Assembly (NCBI RefSeq): GCF_001541345.2
Contig: NZ_LMVL02000007.1
Location: 124,001 to 188,000, forward strand
Length of the DNA: 64,000 nt
From: Gillisella vitis
GTDB lineage: Bacteria; Pseudomonadota; Alphaproteobacteria; Rhizobiales; Rhizobiaceae
Reading direction: 5' to 3'
Below the pieces are notes generated by a model that was given only the letters and a program-made list of their open reading frames with translations, was not told the DNA's origin and made no database searches. This document shows positions 16,324 to 25,919 of the stretch, in pieces (the stretch's first letter is position 1; each line of letters opens with the position of its first letter). A program made the translations under genes and the position numbers.

Positions 16324-17430
16324 ATGCAATGGAACTGGCAACGGCCCGATTGGCCAAACTTCTCCTATGACATTGAGAACATGGCCCTGTTGGAGCAAAG
16401 GTTTCTCCAGTCATCCGGTGAGGTGATTGGTGCTGTCAGGCATTTCAGTGACGACGACAGTAACCAATTGCGGATTGAGTTACTGAGCGACGAAGCCATC
16501 AAAACGTCAGAGATCGAAGGTGAGTTCCTTGATCGAGCAAGCGTCCAGTCATCGCTGCGCCGACAATTTGGTCTCAACACAGACAATCGTCCGGTCCGAC
16601 CGCAAGAGCGCGGGATCGCAGAGATGATGGCTGACGTCTATAAAAACTGGTCCGGCCCGCTCCAGCATGAGGACCTTTTCCAGTGGCACTCGATGCTGAT
16701 GGCGGGAAACCGATATATCGAAACAATTGGCGCCTACCGTCGCCACACTGATGCAATGCAGATCGTCTCAGGTCGCCTGGACAAGCCTATAATCCACTTT
16801 GAGGCACCGCCATCTCGCCAAGTGGCTGCGGAAATGACGCTTTTCATCGACTGGTTCAATCGGTCGGGTCCAGGCGGGGCAACTCCATTATCTGCGCTGA
16901 CCCGCGCAGCCATCGGACACCTCTATTTCGAAAGCATCCATCCCTTTGAGGACGGCAACGGTAGAATTGGACGTGCGCTTGCTGAAAAATCACTAGCGCA
17001 GAACATTGGGCAACCAAGCCTGATTTCACTTGCCTTTACAATTGAGCGTGACCGAAAGGCCTATTACTGCGAACTTGAGAGCCATCAGCGAAAACTCGAT
17101 ATCAACGGATGGCTTCTCTATTTTTCGCAGACGGTCCTGGAGGCCCAACAGGCGACGATTGATCGTATTGCCTTTTTCATTCAAAAGGCAAAATTCTATG
17201 ATCGGTTTCGGGACCGGTTTAATGAGCGCCAGGAAAAAGTCATCGCCCGTATTTTTCGAGAGGGTATCGCTGGTTTTAAAGGCGGGTTGAGCGCAGAAAA
17301 TTACATTTCAATCACAGCCACATCACGTGCGACGGCAACGCGTGACCTCCAGCACCTTGTCGAGATCGGGGCATTCACCCGCACCGGAGAGCGGCGACAT
17401 ACGCGATACACCCTACAACTTCAAAGCTGA
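16324..17430 (+). CDS. Fic/DUF4172 family protein with C-terminal winged helix
   Basis: A 368-aa protein in three parts. The N-terminus (MQWNWQRPDWPNFSYD) is of the DUF4172 type found on bacterial Fic proteins. A self-inhibiting motif, TSEIEGE (S/TxxxEG), lies near residue 60, and the Fic core carries the active-site loop HPFEDGNGRIGR with the catalytic His near residue 206. The last 60 or so residues (GLSAENYISITATSRATATRDLQHLVE, GAFTRTGERRHTRY) form a winged helix-turn-helix. Fic enzymes usually transfer AMP from ATP to hydroxyls on target proteins; the target is unknown. Inhibition by the N-terminal glutamate is expected from the family. Confidence 0.88.
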   Translation: MQWNWQRPDWPNFSYDIENMALLEQRFLQSSGEVIGAVRHFSDDDSNQLRIELLSDEAIKTSEIEGEFLDRASVQSSLRRQFGLNTDNRPVRPQERGIAEMMADVYKNWSGPLQHEDLFQWHSMLMAGNRYIETIGAYRRHTDAMQIVSGRLDKPIIHFEAPPSRQVAAEMTLFIDWFNRSGPGGATPLSALTRAAIGHLYFESIHPFEDGNGRIGRALAEKSLAQNIGQPSLISLAFTIERDRKAYYCELESHQRKLDINGWLLYFSQTVLEAQQATIDRIAFFIQKAKFYDRFRDRFNERQEKVIARIFREGIAGFKGGLSAENYISITATSRATATRDLQHLVEIGAFTRTGERRHTRYTLQLQS

Positions 17431-17519
17431 CCAGCATTTCAATAGGCCAGCATTTTGATCGGATTGTCTGCTCGTCGTTTTGTCCAGGTGTCAGAGAATC
17501 CCAAGGATATTCAATGCGC

Positions 17520-19154
17520 CTACACATCGCGTAGCGCTCTACCCTGGTGTTGTAGCGTTGTAAAATGGCTATATCTTTGGCTGTGGATATTGGCCAACGC
17601 CCCGCCCTGTGGATGATAGGTCTTTGTTACGCCGCTCAAGGCTTCCATTGCCTGGCTAACGCCTGAAAAGGCCTTTCCCGCCACGGCACCCAAAATCGCC
17701 GATCCCAGCAAAACCGGTTCCGCCATGGCCGGTGCCAACACGGGCTTACCACAGGCATCGGCCAATACTTGCCGCACCAGATCACTCTCGCCAGCGCCAC
17801 CGCTGATCACAACGCGCTCAATAAACGCGCCCGACGCGGCCTGTGTCTCAATGATTTGACGCAGACCATAACCAATGCCGCACAGGCCAGCGATATAGAG
17901 CGCAACCAGACTATCAAAATCCCGGTCCATACCCAGACCGGCAATGATGGCGCGTGCGTGGGGATCGGCAAACGGCGCGCGGTTGCCGAGGAATTCCGGC
18001 ACGATGTGCAAACCTTTCGCCAAATGCACGACATCGGGCAGGGTGCTGACCTTGGCCGCTGCCGCCTGCGCCAACAGAACCGGCAGAGCAACACCCTGTT
18101 CACGCGCCTTTGTGGCTGTCTCTGGTGCTGCCGGGTGAAAGGCCAGCAATTGATCAATCGCCGCACCGGCGGCACTCTGTCCGCCCTCATTCAACCACAT
18201 GCCCGGCACCATGGCCGAGTAATAGGGCCCCCAGACGCCGGGTACAAACACGGGTTCAACAGTTGAGGTCATGGTGCAGGAGGAGGTGCCAAACACATAG
18301 GCCATATTGTCTTTAGGGCCGCTGCCAATGCCCACTGTACCAATGCCGCCCGCGTGGGCATCAATCATGCCTGCGGCCACCGCCGTGCCAGTTGTTAGGC
18401 CCATGGCGATAGCGGCGGTTTCTGTCAGACCCTGCCCAAGCGGCGTTCCGGGTTCGACAATGCGCTGGCCAATGCGGCTGAAGCCCTCGTCCGCCAGTTC
18501 TCCCAGCCCAATCGCATGGAAATAGCTGGCGTCCCATCTCTGCTCATGGGCCAAATAGGTCCATTTGCAGGTCACGGTACAGGTGGAGCGGGCAAGCTCG
18601 CCCGTTGCCTTCCAGGTGAGAAAATCGGCAAGATCAAAAAACTGCCAAGCACTTTTGAAGGTCTCGGGACGATTTTCCTTCAACCAGAGAATCTTGGGCG
18701 TTTCCATCTCTGGTGAAATCTTACCACCGACATAGCGCAGCACATCATGGCCGATGGCGTTGATTTTCTCCGCTTGCGTCACGGCTCGTTGATCCATCCA
18801 GACGATGATGTCCCGCTCCGCAAGCTCTGACGAACCCACTGGCAATGGCTTTCCACCTTCACCCAGCACCACCAGCGAGCACGTGGCATCAAAGCCGAGG
18901 CCGATGACATGAGCTGGATCGTCCACACCTTCGGCAACCTGCCGGACAACCGTGCAGACGGCATCCCAGATATCTGTGCTGGACTGCTCGGCAATTGCCC
19001 CGGCCTCGCGAAACAGCGCAATATCGCGTTTGGCAACGGCCACAAGCGTACCGCTCAGATCAAACAGGCCGGCACGGGCGCTGCCTGTGCCGACGTCGAC
19101 GCCGATAATATAGCGTTCAAGCCCGGTCGCGACGGTGTCAGTTGCTTCGGTCAT
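17520..19154 (-). CDS. rbtK: D-ribulokinase-like FGGY pentulose kinase
   Basis: A kinase of 544 aa, usual length for FGGY pentulose kinases. The N-terminal ATPase lobe starts IIGVDVGTGSARAGLFD; the middle has GMIDAHAGGIGTVG and the C-terminal lobe has VVISGGAGESDLVRQVLADACG. It sits 49 bases downstream of a gene almost identical in pattern to ribitol 2-dehydrogenase. D-ribulose, the product of that enzyme, is therefore the likely substrate, giving D-ribulose 5-phosphate for the pentose phosphate pathway. It is the last gene of the sugar-import operon that starts at 23168. Family is clear; the substrate is inferred from context. Confidence 0.82.
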   Translation of the reverse strand: MTEATDTVATGLERYIIGVDVGTGSARAGLFDLSGTLVAVAKRDIALFREAGAIAEQSSTDIWDAVCTVVRQVAEGVDDPAHVIGLGFDATCSLVVLGEGGKPLPVGSSELAERDIIVWMDQRAVTQAEKINAIGHDVLRYVGGKISPEMETPKILWLKENRPETFKSAWQFFDLADFLTWKATGELARSTCTVTCKWTYLAHEQRWDASYFHAIGLGELADEGFSRIGQRIVEPGTPLGQGLTETAAIAMGLTTGTAVAAGMIDAHAGGIGTVGIGSGPKDNMAYVFGTSSCTMTSTVEPVFVPGVWGPYYSAMVPGMWLNEGGQSAAGAAIDQLLAFHPAAPETATKAREQGVALPVLLAQAAAAKVSTLPDVVHLAKGLHIVPEFLGNRAPFADPHARAIIAGLGMDRDFDSLVALYIAGLCGIGYGLRQIIETQAASGAFIERVVISGGAGESDLVRQVLADACGKPVLAPAMAEPVLLGSAILGAVAGKAFSGVSQAMEALSGVTKTYHPQGGALANIHSQRYSHFTTLQHQGRALRDV

Positions 19155-19203
19155 GGCAAATGCTCTTCAAATATAGATGGGACAATGATGAGGTTGGCGC
19201 CGA

Positions 19204-19932
19204 TTAAAGATCGACGCTGTTGGGCACAATCACCAGATCACGGATGGTGACATTGCGTGGTCGCGACAGCATGAAGAGCACAGCCTCTGCCACTTCCTGC
19301 GGCTGCATCAGGCTGCCATTGGCCAGTGCTTCATCCATCTTGGCCTTTGGCCAATCATCGAGCAATGCAGTGACGACTGGACCGGGCAACACCGCGCCCA
19401 CACGCACCCCGTGTTGCGAAACCTGTCTGCGGGTGGAATGCACAAAGGCCTGAACGGCAAATTTCGAGGCCGTGTAAATCGGCTCCCACACCACAGGCAC
19501 CACGCCTGCAATCGAGCTGGTAAACAGGATATCGCCGGATTTTTGCGCAATCAGATGCGGCAAAACCGCATGCACCGAGCGAAAGGCCGCGTTGATATTG
19601 AGGTTCAACATCCGATCCCAAGCATCTGGGTCGCCTTCTGCCACGGCACCGCCAATATAGGCTCCGGCGTTGGCGTGGAAAATATCGAGACCACCTGCGA
19701 CCTCCAGAATGCGCGGCAGCATGGCGGAAACCTCTGGCCCATTCAAAAGATCCACCACCAGCGGCTTGGCACGCTCACCGAGTTCTGCGCAAAGCGCATC
19801 CAGTTTGTCCTTGGCGCGGTCGATCAACACCACCGTTGCGCCTTCCGCCAGCAGAATTTTGGCGCAAGCGAGACCAATGCCCGATGCAGCGCCGGTGATG
19901 GCGGCGACTTTGCCTTTCATGATATCTGTCAT
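19204..19932 (-). CDS. rbtD: Ribitol 2-dehydrogenase (short-chain dehydrogenase)
   Basis: A classical SDR of 242 aa that oxidises ribitol to D-ribulose with NAD. It has the nucleotide motif TGAASGIG, the catalytic Ser in FTSSIAGVV, and [17 protein letters not shown] with the YxxxK pair. The stretches [22 protein letters not shown] and [19 protein letters not shown] are as I recall them from Klebsiella ribitol dehydrogenase, so the substrate call is stronger than usual for an SDR. ATG 19932 has AAGGAGA eight bases upstream; the open frame runs further up with no ribosome site. Neighbours are a sugar ABC importer and a pentulose kinase. Confidence 0.88.
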   Translation of the reverse strand: MTDIMKGKVAAITGAASGIGLACAKILLAEGATVVLIDRAKDKLDALCAELGERAKPLVVDLLNGPEVSAMLPRILEVAGGLDIFHANAGAYIGGAVAEGDPDAWDRMLNLNINAAFRSVHAVLPHLIAQKSGDILFTSSIAGVVPVVWEPIYTASKFAVQAFVHSTRRQVSQHGVRVGAVLPGPVVTALLDDWPKAKMDEALANGSLMQPQEVAEAVLFMLSRPRNVTIRDLVIVPNSVDL

Positions 19933-19957
19933 GATACAATTCTCCTTGTAAATCTTG

Positions 19958-21220
19958 TTAGGCGCGGCCGTGACTGACACGGGAGCGGCGCGCAAGCGAA
20001 TCCACAATCACGGCAATGGCAAGCACGGCCCCGGTGATCATGTAACGCAGCGATGAGCTGAGGTTGAGGAGCGTCAAACCATTGGAAATCGCCTGAATGA
20101 CGATGATGCCAAGCAGCGCCGAATAGGCACTGCCACGCCCGCCAAACAGGCTGGTGCCACCAATCACGGCGGCGGCAATGGCGTTCAAGTTCACATCACC
20201 CGTGCCTGCCTGCTGGCTGGACGATGCAAGACGCGATGCCGACAGTACGCCGCCAAGGGCTGCAAGGGTTGAGCACAGCATAAACGCGCTCATATAGATG
20301 CGGCGAACATTGATGCCCGCCCGGCGGGCGGCTTCACGATTGCCACCTACGGCAAACATCGAGCGGCCCCATTGTGTCTTGGTCAGGAGGTAATTGACCA
20401 CCACCACCAGCGCCACAAATAGCGCAAACATCCAAGGCACGCCGCGTCCGAGGTTGAGATAGTAGACGGCAAATTCAAAGCCCAGCGTGAGGATGGCGGC
20501 CTTGATCAACAACCCACTCAAGGGTTTTGAGGACAGGTTGACCGCTTGGCGGCGCTTGCGAACAGCCAGCCCAAACACAATCATCACAACACCGGGCACC
20601 AAAGCCAGCGTGAAGGACAGCCAATGCGGCATCACCAGAATTTGGCCAAAACGCACCAAAGGTGAGGCATAGGGCAAATTGATACTGCCCGTTGGGCCGA
20701 GAATGTAGAGCTGCATGCCCAGCAAGGCCAGCAGGCCAGACAGCGTGGCGACAAAGCTTGGCATGCCCATGCGGTTATACAGCACCGCATAAAGCGCACC
20801 CACCGCCGCCCCGGTGACCAGAGCCGCAAACACGGCAACAATCACCGGAAGGCCGGAATTGACCCACAAGACACCAATGATGGCCGAGGCCAGACCACTC
20901 ATGGAACCAACCGAGAGGTCAATCTCACCCAACAACAACACACAAACAATGCCCAGCGAAATGATACCAACGGTTGCGCAATCAAAAAGCAGATTGACCA
21001 GATTGTTCGGGGCCAGAAAAATCGGGTTGAGAATGCTGAACACGGTGGAAATCACAATCAGACCAATGGCGACTGGCAACATGCCCAGATCGCCCGATTT
21101 GATCCGATTGATAAAACTGCGCAACATGCCCAGCACACCATCATCGTGGGTGACGCGTTCATCGCTGCGGTCCAAGGCTTGGGAGGACTTGGTTTCAGGG
21201 TTCGACATATTGTTGCTCAT
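19958..21220 (-). CDS. Sugar ABC transporter permease (RbsC/FrcC/XylH type), probably ribitol
   Basis: A membrane protein of 420 aa with about ten hydrophobic segments after a 45-residue cytoplasmic tail. Typical carbohydrate-uptake-2 features include [17 protein letters not shown] near residue 105, and [18 protein letters not shown] and [17 protein letters not shown] in the C-terminal third. The ATG overlaps the stop of the ATPase gene (ATGA), and the dehydrogenase gene follows after 25 bases. It forms the membrane channel of the importer that serves the ribitol enzymes downstream. The substrate is inferred from the operon. Confidence 0.9.
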   Translation of the reverse strand: MSNNMSNPETKSSQALDRSDERVTHDDGVLGMLRSFINRIKSGDLGMLPVAIGLIVISTVFSILNPIFLAPNNLVNLLFDCATVGIISLGIVCVLLLGEIDLSVGSMSGLASAIIGVLWVNSGLPVIVAVFAALVTGAAVGALYAVLYNRMGMPSFVATLSGLLALLGMQLYILGPTGSINLPYASPLVRFGQILVMPHWLSFTLALVPGVVMIVFGLAVRKRRQAVNLSSKPLSGLLIKAAILTLGFEFAVYYLNLGRGVPWMFALFVALVVVVNYLLTKTQWGRSMFAVGGNREAARRAGINVRRIYMSAFMLCSTLAALGGVLSASRLASSSQQAGTGDVNLNAIAAAVIGGTSLFGGRGSAYSALLGIIVIQAISNGLTLLNLSSSLRYMITGAVLAIAVIVDSLARRSRVSHGRA

Positions 21221-22050
21221 GCGGGTCTCCCCCTCGTGTCTGGGGCGCTGGTTTCTTGGCTATTTGTCTTGCGGGTCAGGCGGCGCGACACGGAATTTTC
21301 CGTGGCCCCGGTGATGGAGGCAACCAGCTCCTGATTGGATGCGTCAGGGGTAAAGACGCCGTTGTTCTTGCCCAGGCGCAGCACCACAATGCGATCGGCC
21401 ACGGCGCGCACATCTTCCATATTGTGGCTGATGATGATGACGCCCAGTCCGCGTTCGCGCACCCGCTCAATCAGGTTCAAAACTTCGGCTGTCTGGGCAA
21501 CACCAAGGGCCGCCGTTGGCTCATCCAGCATGATGATTTTCGGGTCCAGAAGTAGTGATCTTGCAATGGCAACCGTCTGGCGTTGACCACCTGATAGCGA
21601 GGCAATCGGCTCTCGAACGGAGGGAATCCGCGCTGCCAGCTCCTTCAAAAGCGTCCAAGCACGCACTTCCATGGCCACTTCATCGAGGTTCCATGGCGCA
21701 AGCTCGTGACCAAGGAAAAGATTGGCCACCACATCCAGATTTTCGCATAGGGCGAGGTCTTGAAACACCGTGGCAATGCCCAGTTCCAGCGCACGGCTGG
21801 GGCTATCGAGCGAGACGTTTTCGCCGCAAAATTCAATGGTGCCGGAGGTTGGCTGATGCACGCCTGCCAGCACCTTGATCAAGGTGGATTTGCCAGCGCC
21901 GTTATCACCCACAAGGGCAACCACTTCGCCGGGCCAGACTTCCAGATCAATATCCGTCAGCGCCGAGACAGCACCAAAATTCTTCGAAATATTGCGCAAT
22001 TTCAGAATAGGGCCACCCGTTTTCGGGGCCGCTTGGTCATTTTGCACCAT
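21217..22050 (-). CDS. Sugar ABC transporter ATPase, single-domain (FrcA type)
   Basis: An ATPase of 277 aa with one nucleotide-binding domain, unlike the two-domain RbsA/XylG proteins of enterobacteria. It shows Walker A GDNGAGKSTLIK, Q-loop VFQDLALCENLDVV, signature LSGGQRQTVAIARSLL, Walker B IIMLDEPTAALG and the H-loop region VIIISHNME. Single-domain ATPases paired with RbsC-type permeases are characteristic of rhizobial importers such as FrcBCA. It lies between the binding-protein gene (71 bases upstream) and the permease gene (4-base overlap). Confidence 0.93.
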   Translation of the reverse strand: MVQNDQAAPKTGGPILKLRNISKNFGAVSALTDIDLEVWPGEVVALVGDNGAGKSTLIKVLAGVHQPTSGTIEFCGENVSLDSPSRALELGIATVFQDLALCENLDVVANLFLGHELAPWNLDEVAMEVRAWTLLKELAARIPSVREPIASLSGGQRQTVAIARSLLLDPKIIMLDEPTAALGVAQTAEVLNLIERVRERGLGVIIISHNMEDVRAVADRIVVLRLGKNNGVFTPDASNQELVASITGATENSVSRRLTRKTNSQETSAPDTRGRPA

Positions 22051-22121
22051 GGCGAAACGCTCTTTTCAGGTTCGGGGCATGTCCGATCCGGCAGTGCCGG
22101 ACCGAACACAGATCAGAACAA

Positions 22122-23168
22122 TTACTGGGTGATGCCCAGCTTTTTGCAGCCAGCGGCATATTCACCCGTGCAGACTTCGGCAGGCGTCTGAATCTTCTTA
22201 TCAAAGATTTCAGCCTTGATGTTTTCTGCCGTCACCACAGCCGGAATGAACAGCTGCGAGGGGGTGTCATAAAGCGTCGTCTTGGCTTCCGGCTTTTCAC
22301 CCTTCAGAAACTGGACGGTGACTTTAGCAGCCGCCGCCGCAACAATTTCCGATGGCTTGGAAATCGTGTTGTACTGGTCGCCGGAAATGATCAGCTGAAG
22401 CGCTGCGATGGTCGCATCATTGCCCGTAACAGGTGGAACCGGATTAACACCAGCCGCCTTAAACGCTGCAATCGCACCGCCGCCCGTGCCGTCATTGGCG
22501 GCAACAACGCCCTTGATGTCTGCGCCAAAGCGGGTGATTTGGCCAGCGGCCCATTCCTGCGCTTTTGGCGGCGCCCATTCTGGCGTATCAAATTCGGCCA
22601 GCGTCTTGTAACCTGAATCCTTCAGGCCTTTATGAACACCATCGCGGATCAGGCCAGCGGCGGCATCGGTGGGCGAGCCGTTGATTTCAAGAATACCCGC
22701 ACCCTGTGGCACGCCCTTGGCCTTCAGGTGCTGCACCAAAGACTTGGCAATGGCCTCGCCAATACCAGCATTATCGAAGGACACATAATAATCCGCCGCT
22801 TTCTTTGGAATCGGACGATCATAGGCAATGACCTTCACATCCTGCGACTGCGCCAATTCGACCAGTGCTGCGGCAGCAGACGAATCCACCGGGTCCAGTA
22901 CAATCACCTTTGCGCCTTGCGCAATCACCGAGTTGAATTGCTGCTGCTGAAGCGCGGTATCGCCATTGGCGTTTTGATAAATCACCGTGCATCCGGCGCA
23001 CAGCTTGGCCATCTCGGCCTTGAAGCCCGGATAATCGTGGTTTTCATAGCGTGTCGATGCCTGATCCGGCATCAGAAACGCAACGGTTGCCTTCTCTTGC
23101 GCCAAGGCAGAGCCTGCAAACATGGCAGCGGCAGCAACCGACACCATCATCATGGAATGAAATTTCAT
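22122..23168 (-). CDS. Sugar ABC transporter periplasmic binding protein, probably ribitol
   Basis: A periplasmic binding protein of 348 aa (PBP type 1, RbsB/XylF-like). It begins with a signal peptide ending GSALAQ. The mature part reads KATVAFLMPDQASTRYEN, with CAGCTVIYQNANGD, VIVLDPVDSSAAA and VIAYDRPI, as in xylose- and ribose-binding proteins. Two cysteines in CAGC, and two more near the C-terminus (VCTGEYAAGCKKL), may form disulphides. It is the first gene of the operon, next to the divergent LacI regulator and a 30-bp palindrome. Ligand inferred from rbtD and rbtK downstream. Confidence 0.9.
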   Translation of the reverse strand: MKFHSMMMVSVAAAAMFAGSALAQEKATVAFLMPDQASTRYENHDYPGFKAEMAKLCAGCTVIYQNANGDTALQQQQFNSVIAQGAKVIVLDPVDSSAAAALVELAQSQDVKVIAYDRPIPKKAADYYVSFDNAGIGEAIAKSLVQHLKAKGVPQGAGILEINGSPTDAAAGLIRDGVHKGLKDSGYKTLAEFDTPEWAPPKAQEWAAGQITRFGADIKGVVAANDGTGGGAIAAFKAAGVNPVPPVTGNDATIAALQLIISGDQYNTISKPSEIVAAAAAKVTVQFLKGEKPEAKTTLYDTPSQLFIPAVVTAENIKAEIFDKKIQTPAEVCTGEYAAGCKKLGITQ

Positions 23169-23315
23169 AGCTTCCTCCTCTAGAACCCAAAACCAGCAGT
23201 GAGAGACGCATGCAACAGAAGACAGTGATCACGACTCAACGAGCGCACGATGATGCGACAACAATCCTGAATTGCTTGAGTGCCTCCCGGTCAACCCTCC
23301 AAAGCCAACCAACTT

Positions 23316-23345
23316 CATCGATTGAGCAACACTGCTCAATCGATG
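23316..23345. promoter_or_regulatory. 30-bp palindromic operator between ribitol operon and its LacI regulator
   Basis: CATCGATTGAGCA and TGCTCAATCGATG are perfect 13-bp inverted arms around a four-base centre, ACAC. The site lies 59 bases before the LacI gene and 147 bases before the binding-protein gene. On the minus strand a perfect TTGACA occurs at 23379-23374, just upstream of the site, so a repressor here could block the operon promoter. Its long, exact symmetry makes chance unlikely. The dyad is seen directly; its function as the regulator's operator is inferred. Confidence 0.7.
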
Positions 23346-23404
23346 ACGCAAGAATTGCCATCTTCTGACTTTGATGTCAAGTTGGGTTTCAACGGGAGGC
23401 GCTT

Positions 23405-24454
23405 GTGAATCAGAAAAAAACCGCCAAGAAGACCACGATCTACGATCTGGCCGAGCTTGCTGGCACATCGGCCAGTGCTGTGAGTGCTGTTTTGAACGGC
23501 AATTGGAAGAAGCGCCGGATCAGCACGCAATTGGCGGAAAAAATCAGACGGATTGCTGAAGAGCAAGGCTACGCGCTCAACATGCAGGCCAGTCTGTTGC
23601 GCCGGGAAAAATCACAGATCATCGGCATGATCGTCCCTAAGTATGACAACCGTTATTTTGGCTCGATCGTCGAAACCTTCGAGGATATGGCGCGGGCGAG
23701 GGGCCTTTTCCCGATCATCACCTGCACGCGACGTGACCCAGAGCTTGAAGTGGAGGCTGCACGCACTCTGCTGTCCTATCAAGTGGAATGGCTGGTTTCG
23801 ACCGGAGCGACCAACCCTGACCGGATCACCGAAATATGCACGTCTGCCGGGGCGCGCAGCATTAATCTCGACCTGCCGGGAACGGCAGCACCTTCGGTTA
23901 TTTCGGATAATTTTGCAGGGGCGCGGGAATTGACCCGTCGTATTCTAAAAAATTGTCACAGAAAAACCGGCAAGGCCGCACCGTTGCTGTTTGTTGGCGG
24001 GCGCGCCACTGATCACAACACCTTGGAGCGGGTGCGCGGTTTTCGGGCAGCCCATCAGGATATGGGCGTTCCGATCGATGAACGCCACATACTGGCTTGC
24101 GGATACGCCCCTGAAAAAGCGGAAAAAGCTTTACAAACACTGGCGATGGTTGAAGGCGAAATTCCAGGCGGAATGTTTGTAAACTCCACCATCTCTCTTG
24201 AAGGCGTCATGCAGTGGCTCAAGACCTCCGGCTTTGTCGCGGAGCGGCTACCAGCAATGGGCTGTTTCGACTGGGATCCCTTTGTGGCGCTTTTGGGTGG
24301 CGACATCGAAATGGTGCGTCAGGATGTGGACGGCATGCTCAAGGCGGTTTTTGAGATTATCGACACGGGAATATCACAGAATACCTTCATTGAGGTGCCG
24401 CCGTTATTCGCTGGACAAGCAAAGGTGGAGGCGGAAATCAACCCTTACCTCTGA
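23405..24454 (+). CDS. LacI-family regulator of the ribitol operon
   Basis: A regulator of 349 aa. The N-terminal helix-turn-helix is TTIYDLAELAGTSASAVSAVLNG (residues about 9-31), with the usual hinge after it. A periplasmic-binding-protein-like sensor follows, starting SQIIGMIVPKYDNRYFGSIV. It starts with GTG 23405, which has GGGAGG five bases upstream. Divergent from the ribitol import operon, it should bind the 30-bp palindrome between them. The unusual basic stretch NWKKRRI just after the recognition helix is a family variation. Inducer probably ribitol or D-ribulose, by context only. Confidence 0.87.
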   Translation: MNQKKTAKKTTIYDLAELAGTSASAVSAVLNGNWKKRRISTQLAEKIRRIAEEQGYALNMQASLLRREKSQIIGMIVPKYDNRYFGSIVETFEDMARARGLFPIITCTRRDPELEVEAARTLLSYQVEWLVSTGATNPDRITEICTSAGARSINLDLPGTAAPSVISDNFAGARELTRRILKNCHRKTGKAAPLLFVGGRATDHNTLERVRGFRAAHQDMGVPIDERHILACGYAPEKAEKALQTLAMVEGEIPGGMFVNSTISLEGVMQWLKTSGFVAERLPAMGCFDWDPFVALLGGDIEMVRQDVDGMLKAVFEIIDTGISQNTFIEVPPLFAGQAKVEAEINPYL

Positions 24455-24650
24455 ACTGACCGACTGCCCGGATTCAGCCATCTGACGATTATCGCAGTTG
24501 CTCGGATATCTTGACGTTCATGCTGTCTGCCGTTTTGACGACTGCCCCCATAAGGCAGCAGCTCCGCTGCTCTCGTTGTGGAGCCTCAACAGGTTGTTGA
24601 TGTTCACATTGAGGCTCAAAGTGGCAAAGGTGGCTGACCCGAAGCGAAGA

Positions 24651-25859
24651 TCAGGTGCGCGGTTGCGTCAGTGCCAAGGCGACCGTCAACGCGGCCAGGG
24701 CGGCGGTCAGGGTCAAGGGTCCCGCAGCGCCATAATGATCGACGACATAACCGCCGACAACCGCGCCAATCGTGATCGCGACCTGGAAAGAGACGACCAT
24801 CAGGCTGCCCGCTGCCTCCAGGGCGTCAGGTGCACTGCGTGACAGGTTGGTCGGCAGCACCACGGGTGCCATGCCGAAGGCAAAGCCCCAAAGCGTAACA
24901 AGGCTGAAGGCAACGCCGACATAGCTACCCCAAAGCACCAAGGCGAGCGCTGCAGACGCCATCAACACGGCGGTGACAGCGAGTGCCATATGAATACTGG
25001 CGTCAGCCATCCGGCCACCCGCAACGTTACCGATTACCGACGCGACGCCAAATCCGAGAAGTGCCAGGGCAATCGGGCCAGTTTCAAGCAGCGTCACCTG
25101 TTCCAGGAAAGGGCGCACATAAACCGAGCCGGCAAAATGCCCCGTCATCAGCAAAAGGATGGCCAACATTCCAAGTTGAACCCCACGCCGCCGCGTCAGC
25201 CGGAATACATCAGAGAGACTGTTGCTTGTGCTTGAAGGCAATGTTGGCAAGCAGATTATCTGCAGCAGCATGGCAAGTGCAGCTAGCCCCGCAGTCATAG
25301 ACATGGCGCTGCGCCAGCCCAACCAGTCACTGATCAAAGCGCCTATCGATGGCGCCGCGATCGTCGCGAGTGAAACGCCGAGCGTAACGATCGCCATGCC
25401 CCGTCCTGTTGCGTTGGTCCCAACCAACCTGGAGACGACGGCAACCGAAAGTGCCCAGAAGCCGCTGAGGGCAATGCCGAGGCCTGCTCGACCGAGCATC
25501 AATAGCCAAAAATCCGTCGCCACCGCCGCAAGAATATTGGAGCCGATTGCCAACGCACTGAGGCCGACCAGCACTGTCTTGCGGTTTAATCTGCCGATCA
25601 GGACATTGCTCAACAGGGCCGTGATGGCGCCCACGAAAGCGGTGGCAGTCACAACCTGCCCGGCTGTTCCCTCACTGATCCCAAGATCACGAGCCATTGG
25701 CGTCAGCAGGCCTGCCGGCAGGAACTCAGCCGAGACCAGCGCAAAACTGGTGGCCGCCATCGAAAGGACGGCGAGCCAGGTGGCAGAGCTCCACGCGACC
25801 GGCTCAGCGGTATCGAGGTCTATATCCGCGCTGTTAAATTGTGATGTTCTGTCCGTCAT
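24651..25859 (-). CDS. MFS transporter, DHA1 (drug:H+ antiporter-like) family
   Basis: A protein of 402 aa with 12 predicted membrane segments. The first begins WLAVLSMAATSFALVSAEFLPAGLL, matching AraJ/YdhP/NepI-type exporters, and the DHA1 loop appears as NVLIGRLNRKTVLVGL. ATG 25859 has AGGAG eight bases upstream and is preferred to the earlier in-frame start. It lies 60 bases downstream of an AraC-type regulator in the same direction, so that regulator probably controls it. Exporters of this type handle nucleosides, sugars or drugs; the substrate cannot be told. Confidence 0.85.
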   Translation of the reverse strand: MTDRTSQFNSADIDLDTAEPVAWSSATWLAVLSMAATSFALVSAEFLPAGLLTPMARDLGISEGTAGQVVTATAFVGAITALLSNVLIGRLNRKTVLVGLSALAIGSNILAAVATDFWLLMLGRAGLGIALSGFWALSVAVVSRLVGTNATGRGMAIVTLGVSLATIAAPSIGALISDWLGWRSAMSMTAGLAALAMLLQIICLPTLPSSTSNSLSDVFRLTRRRGVQLGMLAILLLMTGHFAGSVYVRPFLEQVTLLETGPIALALLGFGVASVIGNVAGGRMADASIHMALAVTAVLMASAALALVLWGSYVGVAFSLVTLWGFAFGMAPVVLPTNLSRSAPDALEAAGSLMVVSFQVAITIGAVVGGYVVDHYGAAGPLTLTAALAALTVALALTQPRT

Positions 25860-25919
25860 TGACGTATCTCCTGAATCCGGAAGCACTTCATAGACGAAAG
25901 ATTTGGGATTATATGTAGC

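Noticed and set aside
24557-24617. Short inverted repeats between the convergent LacI and MFS genes as terminators
   Set aside because: Stems of six and nine base pairs are present (AGCAGC/GCTGCT and GAGCCTCAA/TTGAGGCTC), but no T-run follows either, so I did not list them as terminators.
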